Origin: Opitutus sp.
GTDB taxonomy: Bacteria; Verrucomicrobiota; Verrucomicrobiia; Opitutales; Opitutaceae
Assembly (NCBI GenBank): GCA_013821985.1
Contig: PNJQ01000040.1
Location: 1 to 33,725, forward strand
Reading direction: 5' to 3'
Length of the DNA stretch: 33,725 nucleotides
Shown here: piece by piece, positions 1-7,748 of the stretch
Layout of the letters: every line of letters starts with the position of its first letter
Numbering within the stretch: position 1 is the first letter of the stretch
Notes under the pieces: generated by a model
Told to the model about the DNA's origin: nothing
The model's input: the letters and a program-made list of their open reading frames with translations, nothing else
Databases searched by the model: none
Translations under genes and position numbers: made by a program

Positions 1-3000
1 CTGGCTGCCGCGCAGATACGCGATCTGGCCGGAGAGATGCGTGCCGAGGCAGCGCGACTCGTTCGTCACCTTGTAGGTGCCGGCGAAACGCCCGGCGCGG
101 CCCGCAATGACGTGCCGCGCTTCCTGCACGATGTGTTCGTCGAGCGAGCCTTCGCCGCCAAAGCGCTCGTTGCGCTCGCGCGTGTGGAAACGATCAAGCT
201 GGCCGGTCGGATCGACGTTGTGCAGCACGCCGCTGAGGTTGAGGAAGCGCGTCTTCGGATTTGCGGGGTCGTCGATCTGCTCGAGCAACTCGGGGCGGCC
301 GATGACATCGTTGAGCGTCGCGGCGCCGAGGCGCGCGAGGTAGTGGCGGACCTCCTCGGCCACGGCGTTGAAGTAGGCGATGACATTCTCGGGCTTGCCG
401 CGGAACTTCGCGCGCAAGTCCTCGCGCTGCGTCGCGACGCCCACCGGACACGTGTTCTGGTGACAGACGCGGAACATCGCGCAACCGGCCGCGATGAGCG
501 CGGCGGTGCCGAAGTTGAATTCTTCCGCGCCGAGGATCGCAGCGATGACGATGTCGCGACCGGTCTTCATGCCACCGTCGGTGCGGAGCGTGACACGGTT
601 GCGGAGACCGTTCATCAGGAGAACCTGGTGCGCCTCAGCGAGACCGAGCACCCAGTCCGAACCCGCGTTTTTGATCGAGCCCAGCGGCGAGGCGCCCGTG
701 CCACCTTCGTGACCGGACACGAGCACGACGTCGGCGTAGGCTTTCGCGACGCCCGCGGCGATCGTGCCGACGCCGGAGGACGAGACGAGTTTCACGCACA
801 CTTTTGCGCGCGGATTCACTTCCTTCAAATCGAGGATCAACTGCGCGAGGTCCTCGATCGAGTAGATGTCGTGGTGCGGCGGCGGCGAGATGAGCGTGAC
901 GCCCGGCACGGAGAAACGCAGCGAGGCGATGAGCGGCGACACTTTGTGGCCGGGCAACTGGCCGCCTTCGCCGGGCTTCGCGCCCTGCGCCATCTTGATT
1001 TCGATCTCGCGCGCGTTGGCGAGGTATTCGGCCGTGACGCCGAAGCGACCCGACGCGACCTGTTTGATCGCGCTGTTCGCACTGTCGCCATTTTCGCGCA
1101 GGCCGAAGCGCGCGGGATCTTCGCCGCCTTCGCCCGAGTTCGATTTGCCGCCGATGCGGTTCATCGCGATCGCGAGCGTCTCGTGCGCCTCGGGCGAAAG
1201 CGCGCCGAGTGACATGCCGGCGGTCGTGAAACGGCGGCGGATGTCCTCGACCGGCTCGACTTCCTCGAGCGGCATTCCCTCGGTGGGGAAGCGCAGCTTG
1301 AGCAGGTCCTTGATCGTGACGGGCGGATGCTCGTCGGCGGTTTGCGCGAACACCTTGTAGTCGTCCGGCGCGGCGCCCTTGAGAAATTTGTGCATGCCGG
1401 CGACGACCTTCGGATTCCAGCCGTGGAACTCGCCGTCGCCCTTCTTCGAGACCTTGTAGTAGCCTTCGTTCGTCAACGCGGTCGCGGGCACAGCGCTCGC
1501 CTCGGCCTCGGCTTCGGAGGCGGCGTTGCTCGTCCGCGGGAACGCGCGCTCGTGACGGCGCAACAATTCCTCGGCGATTTGCCGGTAGCCGATGCCGCCG
1601 ATGGGCGACGGCGTGCCGCCGAAACAGTCTTCGATGACTTTGCCGCCGATTCCGATGGCCTCGAAGATCTGCGCGCCGCGGTAGCTCGCGATCGTCGAGA
1701 TGCCCATGCGCGCGAGGACCTTCAACAGGCCCGCCTCGACGGCCTTCTTGTAGTTCTTCTCCGCGTCGGCGGGAGCGACGGGCGCGGACAACTTGTTCTG
1801 CGCCGCGAGTTCGCGCGCGGTGGCGAGCGCGAGGTAGGGATTAATCGCGTTCGCGCCGTAGCCGATGAGGCAGGCGACGTGGTGGACGTCGCGCGCTTCG
1901 CCGGTCTCGGCGACGACATCGCACTTCAGCCGCAGGCCCGCGCGGATCAGGCGGTGTTGCACTGCGCCGGTCGCCAGCAGCATCGGAATCGCGGCCTTGT
2001 CGGGCGCGAGACCCTTGTCGGAGAGGATGACGATCTTCGCGCCTTGGTTCTCCACGGCGTTGAGCGCGCGCTGCGCGAGATCGTGCACGGCGTCGGCGAG
2101 CGTGTCGGGGCCGGCGTTAGCGTTGAACAACACCGAGAGGCGCACGACGGCGTTGCGGAACAACGGGACGGCTGACAGCGCCTCGAGTTCGTGATCGAGA
2201 ATGATCGGCGACTCGAGCGTGAGCACGCCGCTCGGGGCGAGCGCGGTTTCGAAGAGGCTGATGCGCGGGCCGAGCGCGGCTCCGAGCGACATGACGGATT
2301 TCTCGCGGATGGAATCGATCGGAGGATTCGTGACCTGCGCGAAGAGCTGCTTGAAATACGAGTAGAGCAGCTTCGGCCGACGCGAGAGCACGGCGAGCGG
2401 CGTGTCATCGCCCATCGAGCCGGTCGGCTCGAGGCCGACCGCGAGCGAGGCGAGCACGAGTTCGAGTTCCTCGGTGTCGTAGCCGAACGCGAGCTGTTGC
2501 TGCAACGGCGTGGCCGCAAACGTCGCGGGCGGCGTGATGATTTCCGGCTCCGGTGCGGCGGCGGCAAATTTCTGCAGGCTGATGAGGTGGCGCGAACACC
2601 AGTCGCGATAGATGGGCTTCTCGGCGATCTCCCTCTTGATGTCCTCGTCCATCAGCACGCGCTGATTCTCGAGATCGACCGCAATCATGCGGCCGGGTCC
2701 GAGCCGGCCCGATTGCACGACCTGACCGGGGAGGTTCGGGACGAGGCCGGTTTCCGAGGCGAGGAGGATGTGCCCGTCGTCGTAAAGCTTGAAGCGCGCC
2801 GGGCGCAGGCCGTTGCGGTCGAGCGTGGCGGCGACGACACGGCCATCCGAAAACACGAGCGCCGCCGGGCCGTCCCACGGCTCCATGAGCAACGAGTGAT
2901 ATTGGAAGAATGCGCGCGCGTCATCGCTGAGGCGCGGGTTTTGTTCCCACGCGAGCGGCGCCATCATCATCATCGAGTGCAGCGCGGAACGTCCGCCGAG

Positions 3001-3921
3001 ATTCAGCACCTGGAGCACGTTGTCGAAACTCGCCGAGTCCGACATGCCCGGTTGCACGATCGGGTGCAGGTCGGCGAAGCGCCCGCCCCATACGCCGCCC
3101 GCCATCGCACGCTCGCGCGCGTGCATGCGCACGCGGTTGCCGCGGATGGTGTTGATCTCGCCGTTGTGCGCCATGAGGCGGAACGGCTGCGCGAGATGCC
3201 ACGTCGGAAACGTGTTCGTGGAGTAACGCTGGTGAAAGATCGTGAACGCAGTCGTGTAACGCACATCGCGCAGGTCGGGAAAATAGCGGCGGACCTCGGG
3301 CGCGTTGAGCAAGCCCTTGTAAACAATCGTGCGCGACGAGCACGAGCAGACGTAGAAGCCGTCGAGCCGCGCCTCGCCGCACCGACGCTCCGCGACTTTC
3401 TGCGCGAGGAACAGATGACGCTCGAAGTCCTCGTCGCTCGAGTCAGCGAGGCGCGCGATGATCGCCTGCAAGACGAACGGGCGTGTGTCGGCGGCCTTGC
3501 GACCGAGGATCGAATAGTCGGTCGACACCTCACGCCAGGCGACGAAGCCGAGGCCTTCCTCCTTCACGGCCTCGATGAAGATTTTTTTGATCTGCGCCTG
3601 CGCGAGGTCGTTTTCGCGCGGGAGAAACAGCATCGCAACCGCGAGGTCCTGGTCCTTCGGCACGACGCTGAGTTTGAGCGCGGTCAGGTGCGCGCGGATC
3701 AGCTCGTAAGGCAGCTGCGTCATGATGCCCGCCCCGTCGCCGGTGGACGAGTCGGCGTCGATCGCGCCGCGGTGCGCGAGGGCCTTCAGCGCGGTCAGGC
3801 CGTGTTTTAGGACGTCGTGCGTGCGGTGTCCGTCGGTGCGGGCAATGAAGCCGACACCGCAGGCGTCGTGTTCGAAGGCAGGGTCATAGAGCGGCGAAGG
3901 GACAACAACGCGGGAAGGCAT
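1..3921 (-). CDS. gltB: Glutamate synthase large subunit, 3' end cut by window edge
   Basis: GOGAT large chain: transfers the amide nitrogen of glutamine to 2-oxoglutarate to give two glutamates, working with a small flavoprotein subunit (gltD, not in the window). 1307 codons are present of about 1500. The start ATG at 3919-3921 gives a short propeptide, then CGVGF, whose Cys is the N-terminal nucleophile of the class II glutaminase domain after processing. The central domain follows, then the FMN synthase domain with GGKSNSGEGGE and AQGAKPGEGGQLPGHK. The cluster motif CAMFRVCHQNTC (near 439-474) has the CX5CX4C spacing of the 3Fe-4S ligands. The last residues enter the C-terminal GXGXG domain. 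No frameshift is seen. Upstream of the ATG there is no clear Shine-Dalgarno. The gene is divergent from the small membrane protein at 4087. Confidence 0.97.
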   Translation of the reverse strand, partial: MPSRVVVPSPLYDPAFEHDACGVGFIARTDGHRTHDVLKHGLTALKALAHRGAIDADSSTGDGAGIMTQLPYELIRAHLTALKLSVVPKDQDLAVAMLFLPRENDLAQAQIKKIFIEAVKEEGLGFVAWREVSTDYSILGRKAADTRPFVLQAIIARLADSSDEDFERHLFLAQKVAERRCGEARLDGFYVCSCSSRTIVYKGLLNAPEVRRYFPDLRDVRYTTAFTIFHQRYSTNTFPTWHLAQPFRLMAHNGEINTIRGNRVRMHARERAMAGGVWGGRFADLHPIVQPGMSDSASFDNVLQVLNLGGRSALHSMMMMAPLAWEQNPRLSDDARAFFQYHSLLMEPWDGPAALVFSDGRVVAATLDRNGLRPARFKLYDDGHILLASETGLVPNLPGQVVQSGRLGPGRMIAVDLENQRVLMDEDIKREIAEKPIYRDWCSRHLISLQKFAAAAPEPEIITPPATFAATPLQQQLAFGYDTEELELVLASLAVGLEPTGSMGDDTPLAVLSRRPKLLYSYFKQLFAQVTNPPIDSIREKSVMSLGAALGPRISLFETALAPSGVLTLESPIILDHELEALSAVPLFRNAVVRLSVLFNANAGPDTLADAVHDLAQRALNAVENQGAKIVILSDKGLAPDKAAIPMLLATGAVQHRLIRAGLRLKCDVVAETGEARDVHHVACLIGYGANAINPYLALATARELAAQNKLSAPVAPADAEKNYKKAVEAGLLKVLARMGISTIASYRGAQIFEAIGIGGKVIEDCFGGTPSPIGGIGYRQIAEELLRRHERAFPRTSNAASEAEAEASAVPATALTNEGYYKVSKKGDGEFHGWNPKVVAGMHKFLKGAAPDDYKVFAQTADEHPPVTIKDLLKLRFPTEGMPLEEVEPVEDIRRRFTTAGMSLGALSPEAHETLAIAMNRIGGKSNSGEGGEDPARFGLRENGDSANSAIKQVASGRFGVTAEYLANAREIEIKMAQGAKPGEGGQLPGHKVSPLIASLRFSVPGVTLISPPPHHDIYSIEDLAQLILDLKEVNPRAKVCVKLVSSSGVGTIAAGVAKAYADVVLVSGHEGGTGASPLGSIKNAGSDWVLGLAEAHQVLLMNGLRNRVTLRTDGGMKTGRDIVIAAILGAEEFNFGTAALIAAGCAMFRVCHQNTCPVGVATQREDLRAKFRGKPENVIAYFNAVAEEVRHYLARLGAATLNDVIGRPELLEQIDDPANPKTRFLNLSGVLHNVDPTGQLDRFHTRERNERFGGEGSLDEHIVQEARHVIAGRAGRFAGTYKVTNESRCLGTHLSGQIAYLRGSQ

Positions 3922-4086
3922 AGCGACTTCATGGTTAGCACGGACTATGCCCTCGCGATGCAAGGGTGTGACATAGCGGAGGTATTAGGATGCGCTGGAA
4001 TTGCCGCCCGCGCGCCGGGCCCGCGAACGCGTCCCACTCGCGCGAAAGAGCTTTTGCATAAGGCAACCCGCGGCATGCTCCCGCGC
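3922..4086. other. Divergent intergenic region gltB / membrane protein
   Basis: 165 bases between two divergent starts, so it must hold the gltB promoter and probably one for the plus-strand gene. I see no convincing -35/-10 pair, operator dyad or leader peptide in it. Confidence 0.4.
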
Positions 4087-4470
4087 ATGGCCGACGAGCC
4101 GGAACCCACGCCCCGCACGTTCACGTTCAAGCCGAAGGAATTCGAGCGCGTGAACGCGCCACGTCCGGAAGTGGGCGACGACACACCCGCGGCCGCGCCG
4201 TTGGCCAAAGACGTCTTCGCGATGCAGCGCGACCTGCGCGCCCGCGAGATCGCCGCCGGCATGGACCAACTCAAGCCCGTCGATCGTCCTGAATCGAAAC
4301 GCCGCCGCCGTGACTACTGGCTGCTGCTCCTCACGGGCTACGCGATCCTCGCGTCCGCCGCGCTGATCTTTCCCGGCAACCCGGTGGTGCTGCTCTACGT
4401 GTTCGCGGGTATAGTGTTGTTCAGCATCGGCCTGACGTGGGTGATGTGGTTCGTGATGGGGCGCTACTGA
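4087..4470 (+). CDS. Small membrane protein with two C-terminal helices, function unknown
   Basis: 127 aa. The first 75 or so residues are hydrophilic, rich in Pro, Glu and Lys/Arg, and end in a basic patch (ESKRRRRDYW). Two hydrophobic segments follow, roughly residues 77-95 (LLLLTGYAILASAALIF) and 100-124 (VVLLYVFAGIVLFSIGLTWV). The arginine patch before helix 1 suggests the long N-terminus is cytoplasmic. I chose the ATG that starts MADEPEP. An in-frame ATG at 4075 (MLPRMADEP) is possible and has a weak AAGG 11 bases ahead of it. I recognise no family. It stands alone: divergent from gltB, and 113 bases from the next gene. Confidence 0.75.
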   Translation: MADEPEPTPRTFTFKPKEFERVNAPRPEVGDDTPAAAPLAKDVFAMQRDLRAREIAAGMDQLKPVDRPESKRRRRDYWLLLLTGYAILASAALIFPGNPVVLLYVFAGIVLFSIGLTWVMWFVMGRY

Positions 4471-4583
4471 CCCTCACGTCCGTCGCGTAAAAACTGTTTA
4501 CCGCCGGTGAAATACGGGCCGATGGAAGGAGAGCCGCAGAAATTTCTCGCGGCACTGCATCGCCAAGACAAAACTCGCCGCAC

Positions 4584-5399
4584 ATGGTCACCCGGAGAGA
4601 GATTTTGCGTTGGACGCTTGGCTGCGCCGTCGTGCTGGTGACGGTCGGCATGGCGAATGCGCAAACCGCGATCAACACGGCCACGACATTATTCATCGCC
4701 GATGGAGACAGCACCTCGATCAAGTTGATGGCGGTCAACACCACAAGCGGCTCGGTCATCTACACGACCAACACCGGTTACATGGGCAACGCCCTGGCGG
4801 TCACTGATCGCATCTGGATGCTCGATCACTACAACAATCCCGGCAGCGCCCACTCGTTCGGGCTCGACGGGACGAGCGGCCGCGACTCGTCCACTTTCAG
4901 TCCGCTCGGCGTGTCGCAGTTCCTCGACGGAACGACCAATGGGATTTTCAACTACACTCTCGCTTGGACGGGCGGCGACGCCGTGGTTTACCGCGCGAGC
5001 ACCGATTGGACGAACCTGACCTCGATCTTCACCGCGACCGGCAGCGACATCGCGGGCATCGCCTACGATATGGCAAGCGACACGCTCTGGATTTCCGGCA
5101 GCAGCACCATTTACCAATATTCCCTGACCGGCACGGTCCTCGGGCAGTTTAGCCACACCGGCGGGCGCGGCGGCCTCGCCTACCAGCCATCGACCGACTC
5201 CCTGTGGCTTGTGCCGAACAATGCTTCGAGTCCGTTGCTACAATACTCCAAATCCGGGACGCTGCTGCAAAGCCTCACCGTCACCGGCCGCTCAAGCAAC
5301 GTGTGGGGGGCGGAATTCGTCGCCGTTCCCGAACCGTCCACCTACGCGCTGCTCGCGCTTGGGCTCGCTTTGGTTCTTTGGGTGCGCCGCAGGCGCTAA
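4584..5399 (+). CDS. PEP-CTERM sorting domain protein, exported
   Basis: 271 aa. The N-terminus is a signal peptide: RR near residues 4-5, a hydrophobic core at 11-22, and probable cleavage after ANA (residue 26). The C-terminus is a PEP-CTERM tail: VPEP at 248-251, a hydrophobic helix, then four arginines. In the known system this tail is recognised by an exosortase (EpsH/XrtA family), which cuts near PEP and releases the protein to the surface or matrix. The body is rich in Ser, Thr, Gly and Asn and has recurring units of the type 'DTLWISG...YQYS' and 'DSLWLVP...LQYS', suggesting a beta-propeller-like fold. No exosortase gene is in the window. The ligand or role is unknown. It converges on pheA, 27 bases away. 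Confidence 0.88.
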   Translation: MVTRREILRWTLGCAVVLVTVGMANAQTAINTATTLFIADGDSTSIKLMAVNTTSGSVIYTTNTGYMGNALAVTDRIWMLDHYNNPGSAHSFGLDGTSGRDSSTFSPLGVSQFLDGTTNGIFNYTLAWTGGDAVVYRASTDWTNLTSIFTATGSDIAGIAYDMASDTLWISGSSTIYQYSLTGTVLGQFSHTGGRGGLAYQPSTDSLWLVPNNASSPLLQYSKSGTLLQSLTVTGRSSNVWGAEFVAVPEPSTYALLALGLALVLWVRRRR

Positions 5400-5401
5400 A
5401 C

Positions 5402-5418
5402 GCCGCGGGAACCGCGGC
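5402..5418. terminator. Short GC hairpin between convergent genes
   Basis: A perfect 7-bp stem, GCCGCGG / CCGCGGC, with a GAA loop, lies in the 27-base gap between the stops of the PEP-CTERM gene (plus) and pheA (minus). The position fits a shared bidirectional terminator. There is no T-tract on either side, so this is weak as an intrinsic terminator. Confidence 0.4.
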
Positions 5419-5426
5419 CCGGAGGG

Positions 5427-6506
5427 CTAGACCGATTTGGTCGCCGGATAACTGCCGAGCCACTTCACGAGCGGACATTGCCGGCGCAGGTCCTTCAACG
5501 CCGCCTGCATCGCCGGCTCCTCGTAGTGGCCGCTGACATCGAGGAAGAATATGTAGTCCCACGGCCGCAATCGGCTCGGCCGCGACTCGATCCGCGTGAG
5601 ATTCAATTTCCGCCGGTCGAACGGCTGCAATGCCTTCAGCAACGCACCGGGTTCGTGGTGCAGCGAAACGAGCAGGCTCGTCTTGTCGTGCCCGCGACCG
5701 GCCGGCCCCGAGGGCTCGCGGCCGAGGATGCCAAAGCGCGACGTGTTGTTCTTCTGGTCCTGGATGCGCATCGCCGCCGCGGCGACGCCGTAGCGCTCGC
5801 CCGCGAGTCGCGGGCCGACAGCCGCGGCGCCCTTCTCCTTCGCGGCGCGTTGCACGCCGAGCGCCGTGCTATCGACATCGACGAGCTGCGCATGCGGCAG
5901 ATTGCGCTGCAGCCAGCGGCGGCATTGCGCGAGCGCCTGATCCTTCGAATAGACGCGGCGAATCTTCGCGAGCGGCTCGTTCGAGAGCAGCGTGTGCTCG
6001 ATCTCGAGCTGCAACTCGGCGACAATCTTCAGCGGCGTCTCGACGAACAGATCGAGCGAGTCGCGCACGGAGCCTTCGGTGGAATTTTCGATGGGCACCA
6101 CACCGTAGTCGGCCTCGCCCTTTTCGACCGCGGTGAACACGTCCGCGAGCGACGGCATCGCCCGATACTCGACGCTCGCGCCGAATTTCTTCAGCGCCGC
6201 CGCATGCGTGTTCGTCGCTTCAGGTCCGAGATAGGCGATGACGAGCGGCTTCTCCAATGCGAGCGCCGCCGACATGATCTCGCGATAGATGGCCTGCAAC
6301 GCCGCCGGCTTGAGCGGACCGTCGTTCGCCGCCGCGACGCGACGCAACACATCCGCTTCGCGCTCGGCGACGTAGATGCGTCCGCGCGCGTGACGCTTCA
6401 CCTCACCGATGCGCTGCGCGAGTTTGAGGCGCGCGTTGAGGAGTTGAACGACGCGTTCGTCGAGGGCATCGATCTTCGTGCGAATAGCGGAGAGTTCTTT
6501 TTTCAT
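5427..6506 (-). CDS. pheA: Bifunctional chorismate mutase / prephenate dehydratase (P-protein)
   Basis: 359 aa. It converts chorismate to prephenate and then to phenylpyruvate, the committed steps to phenylalanine. An AroQ-type chorismate mutase domain covers about residues 1-88. The prephenate dehydratase domain spans about 90-265, with YLGPEAT (92-98) and VVPIENSTEGSV (136-147). The motif that is usually TRF reads NTSRF (254-258), so the catalytic-position Thr appears as Ser, a conservative change. A C-terminal ACT domain (about 275-330) holds ESRP (307-310), the usual Phe-binding feedback site. The ATG overlaps the aroF stop in ATGA (6503-6506), so the two are translationally coupled. The longer open frame back to 6653 lies inside aroF and is rejected. 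Expression probably follows the aroF leader attenuator. Confidence 0.95.
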   Translation of the reverse strand: MKKELSAIRTKIDALDERVVQLLNARLKLAQRIGEVKRHARGRIYVAEREADVLRRVAAANDGPLKPAALQAIYREIMSAALALEKPLVIAYLGPEATNTHAAALKKFGASVEYRAMPSLADVFTAVEKGEADYGVVPIENSTEGSVRDSLDLFVETPLKIVAELQLEIEHTLLSNEPLAKIRRVYSKDQALAQCRRWLQRNLPHAQLVDVDSTALGVQRAAKEKGAAAVGPRLAGERYGVAAAAMRIQDQKNNTSRFGILGREPSGPAGRGHDKTSLLVSLHHEPGALLKALQPFDRRKLNLTRIESRPSRLRPWDYIFFLDVSGHYEEPAMQAALKDLRRQCPLVKWLGSYPATKSV

Positions 6507-7558
6507 GCGTGGGTGGCAACGGCGGGTTGGGGACGCAGCGCGGCGTGGAGTGCGCGGGCGCGCTTGATCAAATCCGTGAGCACGGCGGGCGTGACGGCCT
6601 GTTTCGGATCGTCGCCGATGCCGTGCGACGGGCTGACGTGCGCTTCGAGACAAAGCCCATCGCAGCCGTAAGCAACCGCGGCAAGCGCGGCGGCAGGGAC
6701 GTAGCCGGCCTTACCGACCGAGTGTGACGGATCCACGACGACCGGCGCCCACGTTTTTTCCTTCAGCAGCGGCGTGATCGATTCATCGGGCTGGTTGCGG
6801 TAGCCGTCGAGCTGCGGCTGCGTGCCGCGCGGGCAGAGGATGACGTTGGGATTGCCGAAGGCCGCAATGTATTCGGCGGCGGAGATGAACTCGCTCAGCG
6901 GCCCGTTGTGGATGCTGCGCTTGAGCATGACGGTCGTGTTGCGCCCGGCGATCGCGCGGCCGATCTGGCGGAGCAGCGAGTAGTTGAGCGCATTGCGCGC
7001 GCCGATCTGCAGCACGTGCACACCGCAATCGAGCGCGAGATTGATGTGCTCCTGTTCCATCACCTCGGTCACGACCGGGAGGCCGGTGCGACGCGAAGCC
7101 TCCATCAGGATTTCGAGAGATCGCGCGTCGCCTTGGAAGCTGTAGGGATTCGTGCGCGGTTTCCACACGCCGCCGCGCAGCGCATTGGCCCCGGCTTCCT
7201 TCACCGCCTGCGAGGTCTCGAGGTAATAATTGGGATTCTTCGGATCGATGGTGCACTGGCCGGCGATGACGAGGAGTTCATCGCCGAGAGTGACACTGCC
7301 AATTGCGATACGGTGGTTGGCGAGGTCCGAGCGGCGGTCCATAAGCTTGAACGGCGACTGGATGCGATCGATCCGGTCGATGTAATCGAGTCCCTCGAGG
7401 CGGTTGATCATCAGGTCGTCGCGCTCATCGCCCACGATGGCGTAGATGGTGCGCACGGCGCCGACGATCGGCTGAATCTTGCAGCCGAATTCGGCGACCA
7501 CGCCGGTGATTTCGACGACCTGTTCGGGCGTGAGGCGATTGTTCTTGGGAAGAATCAT
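6503..7558 (-). CDS. aroF: 3-deoxy-7-phosphoheptulonate (DAHP) synthase, type I-beta, divergent
   Basis: 351 aa. It condenses phosphoenolpyruvate and erythrose 4-phosphate, the first step of the shikimate pathway. A ferredoxin-like/ACT-like N-terminal regulatory domain covers about residues 1-75, as in the Thermotoga-type I-beta enzymes. The barrel follows. The usual GPCS reads AGQCTID (99-105), keeping the metal Cys102. KPRTNPYSFQG (133-143), LQIGARN (183-189), DPSH with His279, Glu305 and Asp316/317 are present, so the metal site looks intact. Two motifs differ from the common I-beta form: KRSIHNGP where KRG plus ATIEE is usual, and CPRG where CERG is usual. The ATG at 7558 is preceded by a pyrimidine-rich stretch with no Shine-Dalgarno. 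It is first in the aroF-pheA operon, behind an attenuator. Confidence 0.92.
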   Translation of the reverse strand: MILPKNNRLTPEQVVEITGVVAEFGCKIQPIVGAVRTIYAIVGDERDDLMINRLEGLDYIDRIDRIQSPFKLMDRRSDLANHRIAIGSVTLGDELLVIAGQCTIDPKNPNYYLETSQAVKEAGANALRGGVWKPRTNPYSFQGDARSLEILMEASRRTGLPVVTEVMEQEHINLALDCGVHVLQIGARNALNYSLLRQIGRAIAGRNTTVMLKRSIHNGPLSEFISAAEYIAAFGNPNVILCPRGTQPQLDGYRNQPDESITPLLKEKTWAPVVVDPSHSVGKAGYVPAAALAAVAYGCDGLCLEAHVSPSHGIGDDPKQAVTPAVLTDLIKRARALHAALRPQPAVATHA

Positions 7559-7606
7559 GGTGAGAGGAGAGCGGGGGAGGAGACGGGGTGCAGTTGCCGG
7601 GCGTGG

Positions 7607-7640
7607 AAAACAAAAGAGCCGCCCGGGTGAGGGCGGCTCT
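7607..7640 (-). terminator. Intrinsic terminator / attenuator in the aroF-pheA leader
   Basis: On the minus strand a perfect 10-bp stem, AGAGCCGCCC (7640-7631) with GGGCGGCTCT (7624-7615), closes a 6-base loop and is followed directly by TTTGTTTT (7614-7607). It lies 57 bases before the aroF start and just after a Tyr/Phe-rich leader ORF. It is therefore best read as an attenuator of aroF-pheA rather than the terminator of glgA, whose stop is 375 bases upstream. Confidence 0.85.
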
Positions 7641-7736
7641 GGTGCTAAAATCTGGTGAGTCAGTTTATGCTTCGAGACAGCCGCCCATGGTTCGCGGGGC
7701 AAAAAAACCGGCGAACGCAAAATAGTAATAGGCGGC
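7615..7736 (-). promoter_or_regulatory. Four-segment attenuator (pause hairpin, antiterminator, terminator)
   Basis: Four segments on the minus-strand RNA can pair alternately. Segment 1 is GCCGCC (7736-7731), the two Ala codons just before the Tyr run. Segment 2 is GGGCGGCT (7686-7679). Segment 3 is AGAGCCGCCC (7640-7631). Segment 4 is GGGCGGCTCT (7624-7615). 1:2 gives 6 bp, 2:3 gives 8 bp and 3:4 gives 10 bp plus a T-tract. A ribosome stalled on the Tyr/Phe codons would cover segment 1 and free segment 2 to form 2:3, allowing readthrough. A ribosome that reaches the stop codon (7665-7667) would cover segment 2, so 3:4 forms and transcription ends. This is the logic of the known trp and phe attenuators. 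The pairings are seen; the mechanism is inferred. Confidence 0.8.
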
Positions 7737-7748
7737 GGAACTAAGCAT
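7665..7748 (-). CDS. Tyr/Phe-rich leader peptide of the aroF-pheA operon
   Basis: A 27-residue ORF with ATG at 7746-7748 and TAA at 7665-7667. Residues 7-10 are Tyr-Tyr-Tyr-Phe, and Phe recurs at 12, 15 and 16, so seven of 27 residues are Tyr or Phe, all before the segment that forms the antiterminator. This is what a leader that senses charged tRNA-Tyr and tRNA-Phe should look like, and the genes below it make the shared precursor and phenylalanine. It resembles PheL in concept; no sequence homology is claimed. No Shine-Dalgarno precedes the ATG, but most genes in this window also lack one. An ATG inside the ORF (7686-7688) is unlikely to be the true start because it would leave out the Tyr/Phe codons. 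Confidence 0.78.
   Translation of the reverse strand: MLSSAAYYYFAFAGFFAPRTMGGCLEA

Noticed and set aside
2191-3810. A 539-aa open frame on the plus strand, antisense to gltB (and a similar one at 37-1212)
   Set aside because: High GC keeps antisense frames open. The translation is Arg/Glu/Val-rich without any motif, while the minus strand encodes intact GltB.
5478-6671. A 397-aa plus-strand frame opposite pheA
   Set aside because: Mirror of the pheA codons; no recognisable domain and strongly Arg-rich.
7665-7688. A 7-codon ORF starting at the inner ATG (7686-7688)
   Set aside because: First noticed as a possible leader, but it is the tail of a 27-residue ORF in the same frame whose Tyr/Phe run explains the attenuator.
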